The notes: a model not told the origin generated them from the sequence alone. A stretch of DNA of 7,013 nucleotides from Methanobacteriota archaeon (GCA_002685415.1 NYXO01000074.1:1-7013); one strand, 5' to 3'. Positions 1-6,144 are shown, numbered from the stretch's first letter. Numbers and translations are program-made.

Positions 1-3
1 AAT

Positions 4-1155
4 CTATATTTGATTTAAAAAGCTTTTACCAGGGAATATATTTTCTAAATTAAAAAATTCTGAAACAGTAGAGGCTATATTTGCAAAGCTTTCAACATCA
101 CCAATATAGCTTGCTTTGCCGTTTTTTTTATATGCTACAAATGGAACATATTCTCTAGAGTGGTCAGTTTTTCCATCTGTTGGGTCTGTACCGTGATCTC
201 CAGTTAAAATAAGTAAATCGTTTTCGTTCATTATTTCAATAACTTTTTCTATTCCTTTATCTATTATTTGTAAACCTTTGTAGTAACCATCGGGGTCTTC
301 TCTGTGACCATACAACATGTCAAGGTCTACTAAATTAACAAAAGTAAAATCATTATCCCCAGATTCAACTTCTTTTATCAAATAGTCAATACCATTTTGA
401 TCGCCTTCAGTATGGACATAACTGCTGAGAAATTCTGTACCAAACAAATCAGATATTTTTCCTATTCCATAAGTTTTTAAATTATTTTTGAATGCGTAAC
501 TTAAAAGAGTTTCTCCAGGGGGATTCATTCCATAATCTTTTCTGTCATAAGTTCGTTCAAAAGCGTTAATAGGACCCTTAAATGGTCTTGCAATGACTCT
601 TCCTATATTGTACTGATTGCAGTGTTTTCTGGAAATTTCACAAATTTTGTATAGTTCTTTAAGATTACACACATCTTCATGCGCAGCTATTTGAAAAACC
701 GAGTCACCAGACGTGTATAAGATAAGTTCTTTATTTTGTAAGTGTTGTTCGCCAAGGTCTTTGATTATCTCAGTACCCGAAGCATGGATATTTCCTATAA
801 ATTTATAATCTATTTCATTCTCTATCTTGTTGATAAGCTCATGAGGAAATCCATCTGGAAATGTTTTAAATTCCTGCGTTGTTACTAGACCTGCAATTTC
901 CCAATGCCCTGTGGTTGAGTCGTTTCCTATAGATACTTCGGATAGCCTACCTACAGTTGCCGTGTGCTCAGTGCCTAGTCCTAAAACATTAGTAATCTTT
1001 CCAAATCCCAATTTATCAAAATTGGGTAAATCAACACCTTGAACATGTTTTGCTACATTACCAAGTGTATTAGCGCCTTCGTTTCCATATTGTTTTGCAT
1101 CCGGTGCTTCACCAACACCTAAAGAATCTATTACAACAAGAAAACATCTCTTCAT
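4..1155 (-). CDS. deoB: Phosphopentomutase DeoB
   Basis: Cytosolic mutase interconverting ribose-1-phosphate and ribose-5-phosphate (and the deoxy forms), feeding nucleoside-derived pentose into central metabolism. The 383-residue length is normal for bacterial DeoB, an alkaline-phosphatase-superfamily enzyme with two Mn ions. Visible hallmarks are the N-terminal metal Asp in VVIDSLGVGEAPDA (D10), the TGHWE block (82-86), YTSGDSVFQIAAHE (147-160), GRVIARPF, the DLDMLYGHRED metal cluster (D279, H284), GDHGTDPT (D320, H321) and DHSREYVP (H332). The residue expected to be the phosphorylated threonine in the family's K-D-T-x-T-G-H-W-E motif is Ser80 here (N-D-S-T-T-G-H-W-E), and the preceding Lys is Asn. 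The ATG overlaps the upp stop as TAATG, so translational coupling is likely. The TAG stop lies at 4-6, so the gene is complete. Identification is secure; activity with the Ser substitution is likely but unproven. Confidence 0.96.
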   Translation of the reverse strand: MKRCFLVVIDSLGVGEAPDAKQYGNEGANTLGNVAKHVQGVDLPNFDKLGFGKITNVLGLGTEHTATVGRLSEVSIGNDSTTGHWEIAGLVTTQEFKTFPDGFPHELINKIENEIDYKFIGNIHASGTEIIKDLGEQHLQNKELILYTSGDSVFQIAAHEDVCNLKELYKICEISRKHCNQYNIGRVIARPFKGPINAFERTYDRKDYGMNPPGETLLSYAFKNNLKTYGIGKISDLFGTEFLSSYVHTEGDQNGIDYLIKEVESGDNDFTFVNLVDLDMLYGHREDPDGYYKGLQIIDKGIEKVIEIMNENDLLILTGDHGTDPTDGKTDHSREYVPFVAYKKNGKASYIGDVESFANIASTVSEFFNLENIFPGKSFLNQI

Positions 1156-1775
1156 TAGATTGTTCCGAAAAGCCTGTCTCCCATATCACCTAGTCCAGGT
1201 ACTATGTACCAATTCTCATTAAGTTTTTCATCTATTTTTGCAGTTACTAAGGTAATGTCATCGTGTTCTTCTTTTAATCTTTCAATACCTTCTGGAGCAG
1301 AAATAACTGTTAAAGCAACTATGCTTTTGGGATTATGTTCTTTGACCTTATCTACAGCAAAAGAAAGAGAGCCACCAGTTGCAAGCATAGGTTCTAAAAT
1401 AAAAACATTTTTATTTTCTAAGTTAGGTAAATTTTCATAATAATATTCAGGCGCTGCTGTCTCTTCATTCCTTTGAACTCCTATGTATCCAAATGATGTA
1501 CTAGGTAGTAAATTCTTTACTCCGTCCACAAGACCTAGACCTGCTCTTAAAACCGCTATGGCAACATTCTCATTTTCAATTTCTACACCATCAATACCGG
1601 TTAAAGGAGTTTCTATAGGTTTTATTTTTGTTGAAATATTTTTTGTACCCTCAATAAAAAGTAGATATGACAATTTAGAGGAGTATTCTCTAAAATTTTC
1701 GAAATCTGTTTCTTTGTCTCGAATTATTGTAAGGTAGTGATCTTTTAAAGGATGTGAAATTTCAATTACTTGCAT
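1155..1775 (-). CDS. upp: Uracil phosphoribosyltransferase
   Basis: Salvage enzyme converting uracil plus PRPP to UMP and pyrophosphate in the cytosol. The 206 residues match the family length. Motifs in order: AVLRAGLGLVDGV (74-86), the PRPP-binding loop EPMLATGGS (128-136), SAPEGIERL (159-167) and the C-terminal uracil-binding block GLGDMGDRLFGT (194-205). The first acidic residue of the PRPP loop is Glu where most family members have Asp, a conservative change. I chose the ATG at 1773-1775, one codon inside a possible TTG start, because Q-V-I-E-I-S-H-P-L fits the family N-terminus. No convincing Shine-Dalgarno precedes it. First gene of a upp-deoB operon (1-nt overlap), divergent from rpsP. 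No nucleoside phosphorylase or uracil permease is visible alongside. Confidence 0.96.
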   Translation of the reverse strand: MQVIEISHPLKDHYLTIIRDKETDFENFREYSSKLSYLLFIEGTKNISTKIKPIETPLTGIDGVEIENENVAIAVLRAGLGLVDGVKNLLPSTSFGYIGVQRNEETAAPEYYYENLPNLENKNVFILEPMLATGGSLSFAVDKVKEHNPKSIVALTVISAPEGIERLKEEHDDITLVTAKIDEKLNENWYIVPGLGDMGDRLFGTI

Positions 1776-1836
1776 CAAAATTAGGTTAGCAAAACATTAA
1801 ATCTTTTCTAGTTATTTTTATGAAGAAGTTAATCTA

Positions 1837-1865
1837 ATTATTGTACATTTTATGTCTCACTTCAA
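1837..1865 (-). promoter_or_regulatory. Candidate sigma-70-type promoter for upp-deoB
   Basis: On the minus strand TTGAAG (1860-1865) and AATAAT (1837-1842) are separated by 17 bases, matching TTGACA/TATAAT at 4 and 5 of 6 positions. It lies about 60 bases upstream of the upp ATG, in the only gap available to this operon. AT-rich sequence yields such matches by chance, so this is tentative. Confidence 0.35.
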
Positions 1866-1866
1866 G

Positions 1867-1875
1867 TAAGATAAT
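1867..1875 (+). promoter_or_regulatory. Candidate -10 element for the rpsP operon
   Basis: TAAGATAAT contains GATAAT (1870-1875), a 5/6 match to the -10 consensus, 27 bases before the rpsP start codon. No good -35 sits at 17 bases; TTGTAC at 1841-1846 is too far away (23 bases). The site partly abuts the proposed minus-strand upp -35 box, so the two divergent promoters would be back to back. Confidence 0.3.
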
Positions 1876-1892
1876 GTATTGCAATTTAAATA

Positions 1893-1897
1893 AAGGA
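1893..1897 (+). promoter_or_regulatory. Shine-Dalgarno site of rpsP
   Basis: AAGGA ends five bases before the ATG at 1903. It is a clear ribosome binding site, stronger than those of most other genes here, which mostly rely on overlapping stop/start junctions. It supports the rpsP start. Confidence 0.8.
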
Positions 1898-1902
1898 AAT
1901 TA

Positions 1903-2307
1903 ATGCCTGTAAGAATAAGACTTGCTCAAAGAGGTAAGAAAAAAAGTAGAACATTCCGCGTGATTGTTGCTGACTCCCGTTCACCTAGGGATGGTAAATT
2001 TATTGAAGATTTAGGTTATTACGATCCACATCACAACCCATCTACGGTTGAAATTGATGTAGACAAAGCTGTAGCTTGGTTAGATAAAGGAGCTCAACCT
2101 TCAGAAAGAGCTCAAAAAATATTAGAAATTTCAGGTGCATGGGCTCAATGGCGTTCTACAAAGGGAGAGGTTATTTCAATACCTCAAGCTCCTGAAGAAA
2201 AAATTAAAAGCAGTTCGAAAGCTAATAAGAAACAACAAGAAGAAAATTTAGATGAAGAGAATAATAATGAATCTTCTGATGAATCCTCTAAAAAGGAAGA
2301 AGAATAA
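1903..2307 (+). CDS. rpsP: 30S ribosomal protein S16 with charged C-terminal extension
   Basis: Small-subunit ribosomal protein, needed for 30S assembly. Residues 1-85 are the S16 core: MPVRIRLAQRG at the N-terminus, RVIVADSRSPRDGKFIEDLGYYDP (19-42), and the W-L-x-x-G-A-Q-P-S-E-x-A segment (59-70) before I-S-G-A-W. The protein is 134 residues, against roughly 80-90 for minimal S16. The extra part (about 90-134) is low-complexity, rich in Lys, Gln, Asn, Ser and Glu and ending in an acidic run. It is probably disordered. Long tails on S16 are common in actinobacteria, which fits the rest of the window. First gene of rpsP-khpA-rimM; its TAA overlaps the khpA ATG by one base. Preceded by a good Shine-Dalgarno. 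Confidence 0.97.
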   Translation: MPVRIRLAQRGKKKSRTFRVIVADSRSPRDGKFIEDLGYYDPHHNPSTVEIDVDKAVAWLDKGAQPSERAQKILEISGAWAQWRSTKGEVISIPQAPEEKIKSSSKANKKQQEENLDEENNNESSDESSKKEEE

Positions 2308-2558
2308 TGGCTTCAGGCACAATTGTTAAAAATGTTGTTGAGTACATCGTTAATCAGATTGTAGAAGATACGGAATCCGTAAAAGTTGATGTCGCAGACT
2401 CTGATGATGAAAATGTAACAATAGAGGTTAGAACATCACCTGATGATATGGGAAGAGTCATTGGTAAAAGAGGAAGAGTTGCAAGAGCAATCAGAACTGT
2501 TGCACAAGCTGCAGCTGATGAAGAAGGCTTACAATCTTCTGTAGAATTTATTGACTAA
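2307..2558 (+). CDS. khpA: KhpA-type single KH-domain RNA-binding protein
   Basis: Small RNA-binding protein (83 residues) made of one KH domain, the family found between rpsP and rimM in many Gram-positive and actinobacterial genomes and also called YlqC or KhpA. It often partners KhpB/Jag and affects cell division and RNA metabolism in the species studied. The GxxG RNA-binding loop is GKRG (53-56) in GRVIGKRGRVARAIRTV, followed by the helix that completes the fold. The N-terminal region V-K-N-V-V-E-Y-I-V is typical. Starts at ATG overlapping the rpsP stop (TAATG) and ends overlapping the rimM start by eight bases, so it should be translated in tight coupling with both. Length and sequence look fully normal. 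Confidence 0.95.
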   Translation: MASGTIVKNVVEYIVNQIVEDTESVKVDVADSDDENVTIEVRTSPDDMGRVIGKRGRVARAIRTVAQAAADEEGLQSSVEFID

Positions 2559-3030
2559 TCAAAGCTATTTTGTTGTAGGGAAGTTAGGTAAACCACATTC
2601 CTTAAAAGGTTTTCAATATATAAATATTGAATATTTTTTTCGTAATTTTGATTTAAAAGAAATTACATTACGAATTAATGATGTAGATTTTGTCATTGAG
2701 GAATTTAAAAAACATTTAAAAAATAGAAATTTAATAAAATTCAAATCTTATGACACGATTGAATCAATTAGTAAATTAAGAAATTTGGATGTAAAAATTA
2801 ATATAGATTTACTTAGTACATTTTTTAATGAAGATAAGTTACCTTGGCCCGGTTTTTTCATAGGAAAAGAATTAAAAAGTAATAATTACAAGTTGTTAAG
2901 TTATGAGGTATTAAACAACATATATTTTTGCAAAATTAGTGGCATTGAAATGAGTGTTCCTTACAATAGTAATTTTTTTATATTTGAAAATGATAGTTTA
3001 ACTTTACTGGATAATAGCTTAACTATTTAA
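2551..3030 (+). CDS. rimM: Divergent ribosome maturation factor RimM
   Basis: RimM binds S19 and helps 30S head maturation. Assignment rests on position (rpsP-khpA-rimM is a classic order) plus sequence. The N-terminus Y-F-V-V-G-K-L-G-K-P-H-S-L-K-G (6-20) matches the G-x-I-x-x-P-H-G-L-K-G signature, with Ser for the usual Gly before Leu. A LPWPGFFIGKEL segment (97-108) matches the start of the C-terminal PRC-barrel domain. The end, VPYNSNFFIFENDSL, resembles the family I-P-F-V-x-x-F-V-x-x-V-D block. At 159 residues it is slightly short, and the C-terminal domain lacks much of its usual Gly-rich middle. It is noticeably more AT-rich (Lys, Asn, Ile, Phe) than its neighbours. The start is TTG, overlapping khpA by eight bases, with no obvious Shine-Dalgarno. 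The 3' end overlaps the convergent gene by 12 bases, and trmD does not follow. Confidence 0.83.
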   Translation: MTNQSYFVVGKLGKPHSLKGFQYINIEYFFRNFDLKEITLRINDVDFVIEEFKKHLKNRNLIKFKSYDTIESISKLRNLDVKINIDLLSTFFNEDKLPWPGFFIGKELKSNNYKLLSYEVLNNIYFCKISGIEMSVPYNSNFFIFENDSLTLLDNSLTI

Positions 3031-3723
3031 CCACTCAAACAACTTAATGCTCACACTATCTTCAAGCATGTTTTCGGGATGCCATTGCACTCCTATTGCA
3101 TCCCAACCATTTGTTACCTCTACACCCTCTACAACACCATCAGATGATTTAGCAGTTATTTGTAAGTCCTGACCAACTTTGTTTATTGCTTGATGATGAA
3201 TCGAATTGACTTGTATTTCATTTTCCTGAATTATTTTATATAATTTTGAATTACTTTCTATATTTACATCATGAACATGTGAACGTGCATCATCAAATGG
3301 TCGATCGTGATCGATTTGACTAAATCCACTATCTTTGAGATCTTGATAAAGTGTTCCACCCTTGTAAACATTTAATAATTGATGTCCTCTACATATGGCA
3401 AGAGTTTTTACATTATGTTTTTCTGCAGATTTAAGCATTGCCAATTCAGTGTTATCCCTTTGGTCTGAAACTCTTATTGTTTTTTCAAGTTTTTCTTCTC
3501 CATAGATATTAGGATTTATATCGCCACCACCAGAAATTACTATTGCATCAAATTTTGACACATCTATTGTTTCTGAATTTTCGTGTGGCCCAAAGATTAA
3601 TGCACTATTTCCATAGTTGTTACATGCTTTAACAAAATCGCTATTAATTACAACACATGGAATATTTCCAGGAGCCATGTCTACATTTTTTAGACCTGTG
3701 GATATTCCAATTAATTTACTCAT
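3019..3723 (-). CDS. Class I glutamine amidotransferase-like hydrolase (peptidase C26, PuuD-like)
   Basis: Cytosolic hydrolase of the gamma-glutamyl-gamma-aminobutyrate hydrolase/peptidase C26 family. It is expected to cleave a gamma-glutamyl amide with a Cys-His-Glu triad. In the 234-residue product the nucleophile elbow is ICRGHQLLNVYKGG (Cys111), with SGGGDINP (64-71) as oxyanion region, NSIHHQAI (173-180) and WHPE giving His215 and Glu217. All triad residues are present, so it should be active; the substrate cannot be told. The ATG at 3721-3723 overlaps the upstream ridA stop (ATGAGTAA). A GTG four codons earlier (3733-3735) is possible but less likely, because M-S-K-L-I-G-I-S fits the family start. 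Last gene of the gap operon. Its stop lies inside the 3' end of convergent rimM, leaving no room for an ordinary terminator. Confidence 0.9.
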   Translation of the reverse strand: MSKLIGISTGLKNVDMAPGNIPCVVINSDFVKACNNYGNSALIFGPHENSETIDVSKFDAIVISGGGDINPNIYGEEKLEKTIRVSDQRDNTELAMLKSAEKHNVKTLAICRGHQLLNVYKGGTLYQDLKDSGFSQIDHDRPFDDARSHVHDVNIESNSKLYKIIQENEIQVNSIHHQAINKVGQDLQITAKSSDGVVEGVEVTNGWDAIGVQWHPENMLEDSVSIKLFEWLNS

Positions 3724-4129
3724 TAATAAACACACACTGAACTTCTACACATACATTTAACGGTAGGCTGGTAACACCTACAGCTGATCGTGTCGATTTT
3801 TCACTAAAGTATTCTGATAATTTATCTGTAAATCCATTTAGGACTTTTGCGTGGTCCCCAAAACCTTCATTAGCATTTACAAAACCAATAACATTCACAG
3901 GCTGTAAGTCTTTAATGGATCCATGTTTTTCAATTGTTGCAATAGTAAGTTCAGCACATAACTCAGCAGCTTCATAAGCTTCATTTATTGAAACCTCAGT
4001 AGGAACTTTTCCTACATATTTTTTTTGTTCCGTGACTGGAACATGTCCAGATGTATAAACAAAGTTCCCAATTTTTTTATAAGTTACATAATTTCCAATT
4101 GCTTCTGGAGCTTTTGGTAGATTATCCAT
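3716..4129 (-). CDS. RidA/YjgF-family protein
   Basis: Member of the RidA (YjgF/YER057c/UK114) superfamily: small trimeric proteins of which true RidA hydrolyses reactive enamines and imines such as 2-aminoacrylate. The 137 residues include G-N-F-V-Y-T-S-G-H-V-P (21-31), the central helix with EAAELCAELTIATIE, and TRSAVGVTSLPLNVCVEVQCVF (113-134). This last block carries the Arg (R114) equivalent to the substrate-carboxylate-binding Arg of RidA, and Glu129. The insert GFVNANEGFGDHAKVLNG points to the longer subgroup resembling E. coli YjgH-type proteins rather than archetypal RidA, so imine deaminase activity is uncertain and I give no symbol. The ATG overlaps the gap stop by eight bases (ATGGATAA), and the same type of overlap joins it to the hydrolase downstream. 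Both suggest strict co-translation. Confidence 0.93.
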   Translation of the reverse strand: MDNLPKAPEAIGNYVTYKKIGNFVYTSGHVPVTEQKKYVGKVPTEVSINEAYEAAELCAELTIATIEKHGSIKDLQPVNVIGFVNANEGFGDHAKVLNGFTDKLSEYFSEKSTRSAVGVTSLPLNVCVEVQCVFINE

Positions 4130-5126
4130 TATTTAATAGATTTCCTATTAGATCTACAACTCTATTCGAGTAACCCCATTCGTTGTCGTACCAACATACA
4201 ACCTTGACGTGATTTCCATCTAATAATTGGGTTGAAGATGCATCATAAATGCTTGAATGTGGATTATTTAATATATCAGTAGATACAAGTGGAACTTCTG
4301 AATATTCTAAAATACCTTTGAGCTCATTATCTGCAGCTTGTTTTACAGCTTTATTTATGTCAGATATTGAAACAGATTTTTCTAATTCCACTACTAGATC
4401 GACCACACTTCCATCTGGCACAGGAACTCTCATTGCCATTCCATCTAATTTGCCGTTTAACTTAGGTAATACCATACCAACTGCTTTAGCCGCACCTGTT
4501 GAGGTAGGAATAATATTTTGGGTAGCGCTTCGGCCTCTTCTGAAGTCACTATGTGTTGTTTCGGCTAGTGCCTGGTCGTTTGTGTACGCATGAACAGTAG
4601 TCATAAGACCAGATTTGATTCCAAAATTATCATCTAGCACTTTAGCTATTGGAGCTAGACAGTTTGTAGTGCATGAAGCATTAGAGACAATTTTATCATT
4701 TGGCTTCAAGTCATCGTCATTTACGCCTAAAACTATTGTTGCGTCAATTTCATCTTTAGGTGGTACAGTAAGCAATACTTTTTTAGCACCAGCAGCTATG
4801 TGCTTATTTAGGGATTCATTATCTCTAAAAATTCCAGTCGATTCAATTACTACATCTACATCTAATTCACTCCACGGGAGTTCAGCAGGATCTTTTATTG
4901 AGGTAAGTTTAATAACTCTATGTCCAACTAAAAGGTTCTCTCCATCAACTCGTACTTCACTATCCAAAATGCCCATCACAGAGTCATGTTTTAAAAGATA
5001 TGCAAGATTTTCATAATTTCCTAAATCATTAATTGCAACAACATTAATTTCTAAATTATTTTCAACAATGATTCGCAATATAGAACGACCTATTCTTCCA
5101 AAGCCGTTTATAGCTACATTACCCAT
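4122..5126 (-). CDS. gap: Glyceraldehyde-3-phosphate dehydrogenase, type I
   Basis: Glycolytic/gluconeogenic enzyme converting glyceraldehyde-3-phosphate, phosphate and NAD(P)+ to 1,3-bisphosphoglycerate; normally a cytosolic tetramer. At 334 residues it has all hallmarks: Rossmann start NGFGRIGR (7-14), adenosine-binding Asp34, SNASCTTNCLAP (148-159) with nucleophile Cys152, His179 in TTVHAYTNDQ, phosphate-binding TSTGAAK (208-214), Arg233 and the C-terminal YDNEWGYS (313-320). Cofactor-site residues are mixed: Leu35 is NAD-like, but Gly36 and Thr191 (where NAD-specific enzymes usually have Pro188) resemble dual or NADP-using forms. Its ATG directly follows the TAA of the upstream GAPDH-like paralogue with no gap. 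Neither pgk nor tpiA, common gap neighbours, is adjacent; RidA and a C26 hydrolase follow instead. Confidence 0.98.
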   Translation of the reverse strand: MGNVAINGFGRIGRSILRIIVENNLEINVVAINDLGNYENLAYLLKHDSVMGILDSEVRVDGENLLVGHRVIKLTSIKDPAELPWSELDVDVVIESTGIFRDNESLNKHIAAGAKKVLLTVPPKDEIDATIVLGVNDDDLKPNDKIVSNASCTTNCLAPIAKVLDDNFGIKSGLMTTVHAYTNDQALAETTHSDFRRGRSATQNIIPTSTGAAKAVGMVLPKLNGKLDGMAMRVPVPDGSVVDLVVELEKSVSISDINKAVKQAADNELKGILEYSEVPLVSTDILNNPHSSIYDASSTQLLDGNHVKVVCWYDNEWGYSNRVVDLIGNLLNNG

Positions 5127-6131
5127 TTACAACACCTGGCCAAGTTTTTTAATTGTATCAACAATTCTAGCTGCATAACCCCAGCCATTATCAAACCATA
5201 TAATGAGTTTAATTTTTTTATTATTGATACCCATTGTTGCTAATCCGTCTACTAAACCAGAGAATGTACTTCTTACAACATCAGAAGAAACAATTGGATC
5301 ATACGTTAGCCCGATAATGTTTTTTAAATCTGAATTAGACGCATTTTCAATTATCTTATTAATATCTTCAATATTTGTTTCATTTTTGATATCAATTGTT
5401 AAATCAACAGTACTTCCGTCAGGAATTGGTACTGTCATGGAAGAAGAAGCTATTTTTCCTTTAATGAATGGAAGGACATATGATATAACCTCAGAAGACT
5501 TAGTAATACTTGGGATAATATTTTCACCAGCTGCTCTGTTAAGTCTGAAACCTTCACCTGCAACATCTGCTAAACGATTAGAATTTGAATATCCATGAAC
5601 TGTTGTGAGAAATGCTCTCTCAACGCCAACTTTTCTATCTAAAATTTTAAGAATAGGTGCAACTGCATTTGCTGTATTGGAACCTAAGGAGAATGTACTA
5701 GAATTTAAATCTATATTTTCATCGTTCGCACCAGGCACATATATTTGTATATCTTCAAAATTTTCAGGAGTTGAAGCAACGATTACTTTTTTACAACCTT
5801 TTGATAAATGTTTTTCAACTTCTTTTTTTGTCTTAGGCTTACCTGTTGCAAGAACTACAATGTCAGTATTTAGTTCACTCCAATTTGCTTCGTCACCATT
5901 TTTCCAAGAATTAAACAAGATTTCTTTACCATTTACAACAATGCCTGTTTCAGACTCTATAATTTCTGCATCTAGCTTTCCATATATTGAGTCGTACTTT
6001 AGTAAATAAATTAAGTTAGCTTTATCAGCAGTATCTGAAATAGATACAATGTTTATGCCGCTATCGTTTAATGTTTGTCTAAATAGATCTCTACCTATTC
6101 TTCCAAATCCAACTAATGATACATTTACCAT
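5127..6131 (-). CDS. GAPDH-like paralogue lacking the catalytic cysteine
   Basis: Full-length (334-residue) GAPDH homologue, exactly as long as its neighbour and in register through most of the chain. Kept: GFGRIGR (8-14), the cofactor Asp (D33 in I-S-D), KYDSIYGKLD, His179 in TTVHGYSNS, PIPDGSTVDLT (235-245) and FDNGWGYAARIVD near the end. Lost: the catalytic Cys152 is Asn (codon 5676-5678), in a G-S-N-T-A-N-A-V-A-P context replacing A-S-C-T-T-N-C-L-A-P. The TGAAK phosphate loop becomes TKSSE (G211K), Arg233 becomes Thr, and S-T-G-I-F becomes A-T-G-K-P. Phosphorylating GAPDH chemistry is therefore not expected, yet the frame is intact with no sign of decay. It may be a regulatory or structural subunit for GAPDH, an NAD(H) sensor, or an enzyme with another reaction. 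First gene of the operon, with a GAGGG Shine-Dalgarno close to its ATG. Confidence 0.92.
   Translation of the reverse strand: MVNVSLVGFGRIGRDLFRQTLNDSGINIVSISDTADKANLIYLLKYDSIYGKLDAEIIESETGIVVNGKEILFNSWKNGDEANWSELNTDIVVLATGKPKTKKEVEKHLSKGCKKVIVASTPENFEDIQIYVPGANDENIDLNSSTFSLGSNTANAVAPILKILDRKVGVERAFLTTVHGYSNSNRLADVAGEGFRLNRAAGENIIPSITKSSEVISYVLPFIKGKIASSSMTVPIPDGSTVDLTIDIKNETNIEDINKIIENASNSDLKNIIGLTYDPIVSSDVVRSTFSGLVDGLATMGINNKKIKLIIWFDNGWGYAARIVDTIKKLGQVL
5133..5137 (-). promoter_or_regulatory. Shine-Dalgarno site of gap inside the upstream gene
   Basis: Minus-strand AGGTG lies in the last codons of the GAPDH-like gene, six bases before the gap ATG (5124-5126). It gives gap its own ribosome loading as well as coupling to the upstream stop codon, so the active enzyme need not be made at the same level as the paralogue. 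Confidence 0.5.
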
Positions 6132-6134
6132 TAA

Positions 6135-6139
6135 CCCTC
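6135..6139 (-). promoter_or_regulatory. Shine-Dalgarno site of the GAPDH-like gene
   Basis: Minus-strand GAGGG, three bases before the ATG at 6129-6131. The spacing is a little short, but the match stands out in an otherwise A/T-only spacer and supports this start. Confidence 0.5.
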
Positions 6140-6144
6140 ACAAG

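Noticed and set aside
1204..1737. Two plus-strand open frames opposite upp (1204-1440 and 1483-1737).
   Set aside because: They lie wholly antisense to a well-conserved enzyme, have no recognisable domains or ribosome sites, and read as Ser/Leu/Phe-rich shadow translations.
1776..1902. Possible riboswitch or S16 autoregulatory leader upstream of rpsP.
   Set aside because: I could find no stable stem or conserved motif in this AT-rich gap; only candidate promoters and a ribosome site are supportable.
3019..3040. Shared terminator between rimM and the convergent hydrolase gene.
   Set aside because: No GC-rich inverted repeat followed by T or A runs is visible at the junction, which is entirely coding on one or both strands.
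3298..3318. Repeated CGATC units resembling a small palindromic site.
   Set aside because: They encode the Asp-His-Asp-Arg stretch of the C26 hydrolase and lie inside the gene, with no second copy elsewhere in the window.
5676..5678. Could the Asn at the GAPDH-like catalytic position be a single base error?
   Set aside because: AAT differs from a Cys codon (TGT) at two positions, and flanking catalytic-loop and phosphate-site residues are changed as well, so one miscalled base cannot explain it.
4249..6009. Four plus-strand open frames of 114-134 codons opposite the two GAPDH genes.
   Set aside because: All are antisense shadows of strongly conserved coding sequence, with no start signals and no family resemblance.
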